Assembly (NCBI RefSeq): GCF_000372445.1
Contig: NZ_AQUY01000001.1
Span: 155,157-219,156 of the forward strand
Length of the DNA: 64,000 nucleotides
Direction of reading: 5' to 3'
Origin: Corynebacterium ulceribovis DSM 45146
GTDB lineage: Bacteria > Actinomycetota > Actinomycetes > Mycobacteriales > Mycobacteriaceae
The notes under the pieces: model-generated
Database searches by the model: none
What the model saw: only the letters and a program-made list of their open reading frames with translations
What the model was told of the DNA's origin: nothing
Shown here: positions 58,734 to 64,000 of the stretch, in pieces
Position numbering within the stretch: position 1 is the stretch's first letter
Layout: the number at the start of each line of letters is the position of its first letter
Made by a program: the position numbers and the translations under genes

Positions 58734-59096
58734 ATGAGTGAAGAAATCACCACCGCACGCGCCACTGCGCGCTTCGTCCGCGTCACTCCAATGAAGGCGC
58801 GCCGTATGCTGGACACCATCCGCGGCAAGTCTGTGTCTGATGCTCTGGCAATGCTGGAGTACGCACCGCAGTACGCCTCGGAGCCAGTTGCGAAGGTCGT
58901 CGCATCCGCAGCAGCTAACGCCGAGAACAACTTCGGTCTGGACCGTAACTCCCTGGTCGTTTCCGCGGCCTGGGCTGACGAAGGTCCAACCATGAAGCGT
59001 TTCCGTCCACGCGCTCAGGGTCGTGCATTCCACGTCCGCAAGCGCACCAGCCACATCACCGTGGTTGTTGAGAGCCAGAAGGAAGGTGCCAAGTAG
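58734..59096 (+). CDS. rplV: 50S ribosomal protein L22
   Basis: 120 residues. The tunnel loop ([20 protein letters not shown]) is normal. L22 and L4 form the narrowest part of the exit tunnel. Confidence 0.97.
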   Translation: MSEEITTARATARFVRVTPMKARRMLDTIRGKSVSDALAMLEYAPQYASEPVAKVVASAAANAENNFGLDRNSLVVSAAWADEGPTMKRFRPRAQGRAFHVRKRTSHITVVVESQKEGAK

Positions 59097-59845
59097 TGGG
59101 CCAGAAAATTCATCCACACGGCCTCCGACTCGGCATTACCGCTGACTGGCGGTCCCACTGGTACGCAGATAAGCAGTACGCCGAGTATGTTGCAGAGGAC
59201 ATCAAGGTTCGTAACCTGCTGACCTCTAACCTGGAGCGCGCCGGTATCTCCAACGTTGAGATCCAGCGCAAGCCAGAACAGATAACCATTAACCTGCACG
59301 CAGCACGCCCGGGCATCGTCATCGGTCGTCGTGGTGCCGAGGTTGACCGCATCCGCGGCAAGCTCGAGAAGCTGACCGGCAAGCGTGTTCAGCTGAACAT
59401 CATCGAGGTCAAGAACGTCGATGCCGACGCTCAGCTGGTGGCTCAGTCCATCGCCGAGCAGCTGGTTAACCGTGTCGCATTCCGTCGTGCAATGCGCAAG
59501 GCTATCCAGTCTGCAATGCGTCAGCCACAGGTCAAGGGTATTAAGATTGTCTGCGCCGGTCGTCTGGGCGGCGCAGAAATGGGTCGCATTGAGCGCTACC
59601 ACGAAGGTCGCGTCCCACTGCACACCCTGCGTGCCGAGATTGACTACGGCACCTTTGAAGCTCACACCACTTTCGGCCGCATTGGCGTTAAGGTGTGGAT
59701 CTACAAGGGTGACGTTGTCGGCGGCCGCCGTGAGTCCGAATTGAACGCACCTGCCGCACGTCCACGCCGCGACCGTCGCGAGCGTCCACGTCGTGGTGGT
59801 CAGCGCCGTCAGCGCGCTGAGCAGAAGCAGAACCAGGAGGGCTAA
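59096..59845 (+). CDS. rpsC: 30S ribosomal protein S3
   Basis: 249 residues, GTG start sharing one base with the rplV stop. The KH domain ([20 protein letters not shown]) and a basic Arg-rich C-terminal tail are seen. S3 helps the ribosome's mRNA helicase function. Confidence 0.97.
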   Translation: MGQKIHPHGLRLGITADWRSHWYADKQYAEYVAEDIKVRNLLTSNLERAGISNVEIQRKPEQITINLHAARPGIVIGRRGAEVDRIRGKLEKLTGKRVQLNIIEVKNVDADAQLVAQSIAEQLVNRVAFRRAMRKAIQSAMRQPQVKGIKIVCAGRLGGAEMGRIERYHEGRVPLHTLRAEIDYGTFEAHTTFGRIGVKVWIYKGDVVGGRRESELNAPAARPRRDRRERPRRGGQRRQRAEQKQNQEG

Positions 59846-59847
59846 GC

Positions 59848-60264
59848 ATGCTTATTCCAAAGCGTGTCAAGTACCGCCGTCAGCACCGCCCAACCCGCTC
59901 GGGCATGTCCAAGGGTGGCACTCAGGTGACCTTCGGTGATTACGGTCTGCAGGCTCTCGAGCCGGCATACATCACCAACCGTCAGATTGAAGCTGCTCGT
60001 ATTGCCATCAACCGCCACGTCAAGCGTGGTGGCAAGGTCTGGATCAACATCTTCCCAGACCGTCCGTTGACCCAGAAGCCACTCGGTGTGCGTATGGGTT
60101 CCGGTAAGGGTGGCGTCGAAAAGTGGGTGGCCAACGTTAAGCCTGGCCGCATTATGTTCGAAATGAGCTTCCCTGATGAAGCAACCGCTATCGAAGCACT
60201 GAACCGCGCAGGCGCTAAGTTGCCTTGCAAGACCCGTGTTATCCGGAAGGAGGACCAGTTCTAA
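59848..60264 (+). CDS. rplP: 50S ribosomal protein L16
   Basis: 138 residues, [21 protein letters not shown]16 contacts the A-site tRNA elbow. Its stop overlaps the rpmC start (TAATG). Confidence 0.98.
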   Translation: MLIPKRVKYRRQHRPTRSGMSKGGTQVTFGDYGLQALEPAYITNRQIEAARIAINRHVKRGGKVWINIFPDRPLTQKPLGVRMGSGKGGVEKWVANVKPGRIMFEMSFPDEATAIEALNRAGAKLPCKTRVIRKEDQF

Positions 60265-60497
60265 TGTCTACCGGAATTCCTGCAAATGAGCTCCGCGGTC
60301 TGAACGCCGCAGATCTGGAAGCCCGACTGAAGGAAGCGAAGGAAGAGCTGTTCAACCTCCGTTTCCAGTTGGCTACCGGTCAGCTGACCAACAACCGTCG
60401 TATGCGTACTGTCCGCAAGGATATCGCGCGTATCTACACCGTTATGCGTGAGCGTGAGCTCGGCCTGTCCGAAGCTCCTACGGACGGTGCAGCATGA
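60264..60497 (+). CDS. rpmC: 50S ribosomal protein L29
   Basis: 77 residues from the ATG at 60264, behind [32 protein letters not shown] is diagnostic of L29. Confidence 0.97.
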   Translation: MSTGIPANELRGLNAADLEARLKEAKEELFNLRFQLATGQLTNNRRMRTVRKDIARIYTVMRERELGLSEAPTDGAA

Positions 60498-60778
60498 GCG
60501 AGGAAACCATGAACATCAACGAAAACGACTCCCGCGGCCGTAAGGTTCGTACCGGTTACGTCGTCTCCGACAAGATGCAGAAGACCATCGTTGTCGAGCT
60601 CGAAGACCGTAAGCAGCACGCGCTGTACGGCAAGACCCTTCGTACCAACTCGAAGGTGAAGGCTCACGACGAGAACGAGACCGCCGGCGTCGGCGACCGC
60701 GTTCTCATCGAAGAAACCCGTCCACTGTCGAAGGACAAGCACTTCCGCCTGGTCGAGATCATCGAAAAGGCTAAGTAG
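60494..60778 (+). CDS. rpsQ: 30S ribosomal protein S17
   Basis: 94 residues, with an N-terminal extension of about 15 residues ahead of [20 protein letters not shown]. It is the last gene of this S10 unit; the hairpin at 60818 ends the transcript, as in corynebacteria where rplN starts separately. Confidence 0.97.
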   Translation: MSEETMNINENDSRGRKVRTGYVVSDKMQKTIVVELEDRKQHALYGKTLRTNSKVKAHDENETAGVGDRVLIEETRPLSKDKHFRLVEIIEKAK

Positions 60779-60817
60779 TCGCTGACGGCACCGCTCTAGG
60801 TGCCATCGACAACACTT

Positions 60818-60862
60818 AAGGCCACTGCCTGCAACTTCGGTTGCTTGGGCAGTGGCCTTTTG
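60818..60862 (+). terminator. Terminator of the S10 operon
   Basis: AAGGCCACTGCC and GGGCAGTGGCCTTTT with a loop of about 17 nt. Confidence 0.88.
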
Positions 60863-60892
60863 CGTTGGCCCATGTTATGAGGGCTTATTGAC

Positions 60893-60903
60893 GGATTGGG
60901 TCG
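60893..60903 (+). repeat. GCTTATTGACG dispersed motif
   Basis: GAGGGCTTATTGACGGATTGG between the S10 terminator and the iron gene stop. Confidence 0.7.
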
Positions 60904-60908
60904 GAGCT

Positions 60909-61715
60909 CTATGGCCGGGCCTGTCCAAGGATCCAGTACGGCACGAAGGTCACTTGCTCTGGCGAGAGGTTCCAGTCCTGCGTTGCGTACTTGCGGATCT
61001 GCTTTGTAAGCGCACGCTCACCACTAACCCAAACATAATCGGGTAGTTTCGCTGCCCCATTGAACCAGCTATCTAAAACAGCAATCACGGATTCCGGTTG
61101 GCCTTCGGGCGTGCTCTGTAGGAAGTGAAACCGGGCAACGCGCTGCGACCAGTCATGCAATGTGTGCTCGTAGGTCGATGCCGACGGGGCAACTGCGATG
61201 ACGTTGGTAGTCGCGAGCCTTTCCGGTGCGTGTGTCTGCAGATACTCGAGGATGTGCTGCAGCGCTGGTATTGCGGTCGCATCGGCAATGAGTAGTTGGT
61301 CGTTGGCGTTTGCTTGCCAAAGCGCAGCGCAGGTGAAGATTCCAACGGAGTCCTCCGCCTGGGCTTGAAGAACCCAGCTGCTTCCGGGGCCTTCGTCGCC
61401 ATGCGTGACGATATCGACGTCAATTTCGCCCTGTTCTGGGCGGTGCTGGCGAATCGTGTACCACCGCAATTCTGGGCGCTGTGCTTCCGGCAGCGCCGCA
61501 ACTGCAGCGCGAATATTTGAGCCTTCCCAGTTGAATGCGGTGAACTCGTGGCCAGGCTTGGGCATGAGTAGTCCGAAGAACTCGTCGGGGCCGGTGAGCT
61601 GGTGTTCGCGGAACTCGTTGGCGTGGAAAGTCAGGCGCGAGAGGTGTGCGTTGAGAGTCTCGGCGCGGGCAACTGTGGCCGAAAACAGTTTGTGCGCCAC
61701 GGTCGGTGTGGTCAT
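60909..61715 (-). CDS. Siderophore-interacting protein (NADPH-dependent ferric siderophore reductase)
   Basis: 268 residues. RWYTIR (84-89) is the FAD-binding motif of the SIP/ViuB family, which reduces ferric siderophores in the cytosol to release iron. The C-terminal half has the NAD(P)-binding character (NDQLLIADATAIPALQHILE). It is divergent from a FecB-type binding protein with a DtxR box between them, so it is almost certainly iron-repressed. Confidence 0.92.
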   Translation of the reverse strand: MTTPTVAHKLFSATVARAETLNAHLSRLTFHANEFREHQLTGPDEFFGLLMPKPGHEFTAFNWEGSNIRAAVAALPEAQRPELRWYTIRQHRPEQGEIDVDIVTHGDEGPGSSWVLQAQAEDSVGIFTCAALWQANANDQLLIADATAIPALQHILEYLQTHAPERLATTNVIAVAPSASTYEHTLHDWSQRVARFHFLQSTPEGQPESVIAVLDSWFNGAAKLPDYVWVSGERALTKQIRKYATQDWNLSPEQVTFVPYWILGQARP

Positions 61716-61775
61716 GAATTCTCCTGCGCATTGATTTAAGCAATGAATGGATTGCGCTAATATCCTACCCCATAC

Positions 61776-61794
61776 TAAGGTTAGGCGAACCTAA
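61776..61794 (+). promoter_or_regulatory. DtxR/IdeR iron box
   Basis: TAAGGTTAGGCGAACCTAA matches 17 of 19 positions of the DtxR consensus TTAGGTTAGSCTAACCTAA. It sits 60 bp from the reductase start and 36 bp from the lipoprotein start, so it can repress both directions when iron is plentiful. Confidence 0.9.
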
Positions 61795-61830
61795 ATACGG
61801 GCCGAGTATGTAACGATGGAAGGGACCAGA

Positions 61831-62775
61831 ATGAAGCGAAGCGTGCGGGCAGTTATTGCGATGGCAATGGTTGGGGCACTAGCCCTCACCGGCTGCTCAA
61901 GAGGCGAGGGTTCCGTAGACGCCACATCGGAACACAACGCTACGAACAAGCGCATCGTTTCCCTTGGCCTCGGGGACGCCGACACGCTGTTGGCGCTCGG
62001 TATCAAGCCAGTCGCAGTAGCACCGTGGGGAGCGGAAGGCGACAACGTCACCCAAAACGGAGTTGGCCCATGGTCGCAAGCCCTGTTGGGGGAGGCCCAG
62101 CCAACACCCATCTACCAGGCAGCCTCCGGCATGACCACCGAGATCCTCGAAAAAGTCACTGCAGAGAACCCCGATCAGATCATTGCGGTGAACCAGGCAG
62201 TCGATGCACAGGCCAAGCAGTCTCTCGAAGAGATCGCGCCGACGACGGTGAAGCCCGCGCAGTTCCCGGACTGGCAGGTTCCATGGAAAGAACAGGTTCG
62301 GACGATCGCCCAAGCCGTCAATAAGCAAAAAGAGGGTGACCAACTGATCGCCGAAACCGATGCAGCAATGGAAGCCTTTCGGAAAGCTCACCCAGAGCTA
62401 GCCGGCAAGAAGGTCGCTGTGGTCATGCCGTATGCCGGGAAGCTGGGGTTGTACACTCACGGCGACGGTCGCGGGCAATTCGTAGAAGACCTAGGCATGG
62501 AGATTCCCGACGAACTTGAGGCCGGTGACCCACAACAGTTTTACCGTGACATAGCTCCGGAAAACTACAACAAGCTCAACGACTTGGACTACCTATTTGT
62601 GCTGGACTACAACGACGCGTCCGCAGCGCTCAAACAGGACGCAACCTTCACCAACTTGGACGTGGTGAAGTCCGGGAAGGTGCGTTACTTCCAGCAAGAT
62701 GTCGGTAATGCCATGAGCATGCCGAACCCAGTCACCATCCCATGGGCCGTGACGAAATTCGAAGCAGCTCTGTGA
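61831..62775 (+). CDS. Iron-siderophore ABC transporter substrate-binding lipoprotein
   Basis: 314 residues from ATG 61831, preceded by GGAAGGGACCAGA; ATG 61816 is less likely. The lipobox LTGC places the modified Cys at residue 22. FecB-type segments follow: KRIVSLGLGDADTLLALGIK and TTEILEKVTAENPDQIIAVN. It captures ferric siderophore outside the cell and hands it to the FecCD permeases downstream. Confidence 0.92.
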   Translation: MKRSVRAVIAMAMVGALALTGCSRGEGSVDATSEHNATNKRIVSLGLGDADTLLALGIKPVAVAPWGAEGDNVTQNGVGPWSQALLGEAQPTPIYQAASGMTTEILEKVTAENPDQIIAVNQAVDAQAKQSLEEIAPTTVKPAQFPDWQVPWKEQVRTIAQAVNKQKEGDQLIAETDAAMEAFRKAHPELAGKKVAVVMPYAGKLGLYTHGDGRGQFVEDLGMEIPDELEAGDPQQFYRDIAPENYNKLNDLDYLFVLDYNDASAALKQDATFTNLDVVKSGKVRYFQQDVGNAMSMPNPVTIPWAVTKFEAAL

Positions 62776-63785
62776 GTGCAAAGCTCAACACGATTCTCGG
62801 CATTGCGCTGCTGGCCGCGGCTGTTCTGTCGCTTTTTGTTGGGTCGCGGTTTATCTCAGCCACTGACGTTGCCCACGTCTTGATTGGAAAAGCTACCGAC
62901 CCAACCAGCGACGTCGGCCACATTGTATGGGAACTGCGGCTACCTCGAACGATACTTGCGGTGCTGGCCGGAGCCAGCTTGGCTTTGGCTGGCGCGCTGT
63001 GCCAAGTGTGGACCCGGAACCCGCTCGCGGACCCGGGAATCATTGGGATTACCGCCGGTGCTAGCTTCGCAGTCGCCGTCGGGGTAGTGGCAGGACTAGC
63101 GCCCAGTATTTCTAGCAAAGCAGGTTGGGCGATTGCCGGTGCAGCACTCGGCGCCCTAGTCATTATTGCGATTGCGAAGCTCAGCGCCGATCCGCTGAGC
63201 CTGGTGCTGGTTGGATTTGGTGTGGCCGCGGCGCTGCATGCTGCGACAACACTGCTGTCTTTGTATTCGAGCAGCAATTTGGACAGTATGCGCCAGTGGA
63301 CGGTCGGGTCGACTGTCGGGCGCGCGGCCCCAGAAATTCAGCTCGCTGCTATCGGATTAGCAGTAGGAGCAGCTCTCGCGGTGGCTATCGCGCGGCCATT
63401 AGATCTGCTGGCGATGGGCACGGAGACCGCCCGAAGCTTAGGAATCTCACCGCGCCGGATTGAAGCCGCAGTTGCAGCCGCGGTGATTGTGCTGGCAGGT
63501 ACTGCCACCGCTGCGGTGGGGCCGGTAGCTTTTGTTGGATTTGCGGTGCCCCATATTGTGCGGCGTTTTACCGGGCCAGCGCTGACCAAGCTGCTCCTTC
63601 CGACCGCTATGACTGGCGGGCTTTTGGTGCTCACTGCCGACATTGTGGGGCGCCTGCTACTACGGCCTGGAGAAATTGAAATGTCGATTGTCTTGGCCTT
63701 TATCGGCGCGCCATTGATGATTTATGTGGTGCGCCAAGGTTCACGAAGTGCGTCAGTGCTGGACAGCAGAGGGGCAGTGCAATGA
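62772..63785 (+). CDS. FecCD-family iron-siderophore ABC transporter permease
   Basis: 337 residues from GTG 62772, overlapping the lipoprotein stop by four bases. About nine or ten membrane helices. GNLLADPGIIGITAGASFAV-like text (here RNPLADPGIIGITAGASFAV) and RRFTGPALTKLLLPTAMTGG are the family markers. Confidence 0.93.
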   Translation: MSAKLNTILGIALLAAAVLSLFVGSRFISATDVAHVLIGKATDPTSDVGHIVWELRLPRTILAVLAGASLALAGALCQVWTRNPLADPGIIGITAGASFAVAVGVVAGLAPSISSKAGWAIAGAALGALVIIAIAKLSADPLSLVLVGFGVAAALHAATTLLSLYSSSNLDSMRQWTVGSTVGRAAPEIQLAAIGLAVGAALAVAIARPLDLLAMGTETARSLGISPRRIEAAVAAAVIVLAGTATAAVGPVAFVGFAVPHIVRRFTGPALTKLLLPTAMTGGLLVLTADIVGRLLLRPGEIEMSIVLAFIGAPLMIYVVRQGSRSASVLDSRGAVQ

Positions 63786-64000
63786 GGAGTGACTTAGTAA
63801 GCGCCCAGCGTATCCGCACTGGTGGCGGTGTGGTGGTCCTGGCGCTTATCGCAGCCGTCAGCTATTTCCTGATGCTTGGGGCTGGGCCAGTGAAGCTCTC
63901 CCCGGCAGAAGTTTTTGACACTCTAACTGGCGGCGGTGATGCTCGGTCGATCCGGGTGGTGTGGGACTTGCGTATCCCCGTGGCGCTCACCACCCTAATT
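63782..64000 (+). CDS. Second FecCD-family permease, 3' end cut by window
   Basis: 73 codons are visible, starting at the ATG overlapping the previous stop (ATGA). One membrane helix (VVVLALIAAVSYFLMLGAGP) and VVWDLRIPVALTTLI, the permease start before its second helix. Two FecCD permeases in tandem form the usual heterodimer. Confidence 0.88.
   Translation, partial: MRSDLVSAQRIRTGGGVVVLALIAAVSYFLMLGAGPVKLSPAEVFDTLTGGGDARSIRVVWDLRIPVALTTLI

Overview
The window is a high-GC Gram-positive chromosome segment, almost certainly from a Corynebacterium. The basis is the conserved gene order secE-nusG-rplK-rplA-rplJ-rplL-(DUF3068)-rpoB-rpoC-rpsL-rpsG-fusA-tuf-rpsJ...rpsQ, frequent GTG/TTG starts, a PorA-type DUF3068 protein, a near-perfect DtxR box and a RamA-like GAF-LuxR regulator. 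I make no species call.

Layout. (1) 0-2.2 kb: a menaquinone/prenyl module (geranylgeranyl-reductase family enzyme, polyprenyl diphosphate synthase) and tRNA-Tyr. (2) 2.2-3.4 kb: gene-free and packed with repeats. (3) 3.5-21.4 kb: tRNA-Thr, -Met and -Trp, then secE, nusG, the L11/L1 and L10/L7-L12 ribosomal genes and rpoB/rpoC, interrupted by a heavy-metal P-type ATPase and by DUF1707 and DUF3068 membrane proteins. (4) 21.5-47.0 kb: a 26-kb accessory block between rpoC and rpsL. It holds a hypothetical gene, a DUF1707/LiaF-like protein, a GAF-LuxR regulator next to an MHS-family transporter, a methyltransferase, riboswitch-controlled thiC and a large uncharacterised cluster. (5) 47.3-51.9 kb: rpsL-rpsG-fusA-tuf. 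(6) 52.0-55.1 kb: a seven-gene, translationally coupled Asp23/AmaP envelope-stress operon on the minus strand that includes a tiny J-domain-like protein. (7) 55.6-60.8 kb: the S10 operon rpsJ to rpsQ. (8) 60.9-64 kb: iron uptake (siderophore-interacting reductase, divergent FecB/FecCD-type ABC transporter) with a DtxR box between the two arms.

The most interesting system is the nine-gene plus-strand cluster at 28959-45292, with a convergent tenth gene to 47039. It encodes an FG-repeat three-TM protein, a secreted/TM von Willebrand A (vWA) protein with an FG-repeat cytoplasmic tail, a 1210-residue tubulin-like GTPase, a 908-residue membrane protein of unknown family, a 723-residue beta-sandwich protein with a proline-rich linker, a putative GTPase-associated protein (GAP1-like), a second cytoplasmic vWA protein, a TRAFAC-like GTPase and a second FG-repeat polytopic membrane protein. 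Five of its eight internal junctions are overlaps or gaps of 13 bp or less, so it is very probably one operon. The parts suggest a nucleotide-driven filament or scaffold at the membrane that reads an extracytoplasmic signal. The component families resemble a computationally predicted class of tubulin-like/GTPase/vWA conflict or signalling systems; its function here is unknown.

Two non-coding signals are not explained by genes. A 69-bp palindromic element occurs ten times in the order palindrome-palindrome-80-bp GC element, forming composites of about 430-480 bp at three loci, with extra pairs at two. Separately, the 11-mer GCTTRTTGACG occurs 19 times on both strands against about 0.06 expected under equal base frequencies. 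It is concentrated in intergenic DNA and accompanies the palindrome loci.
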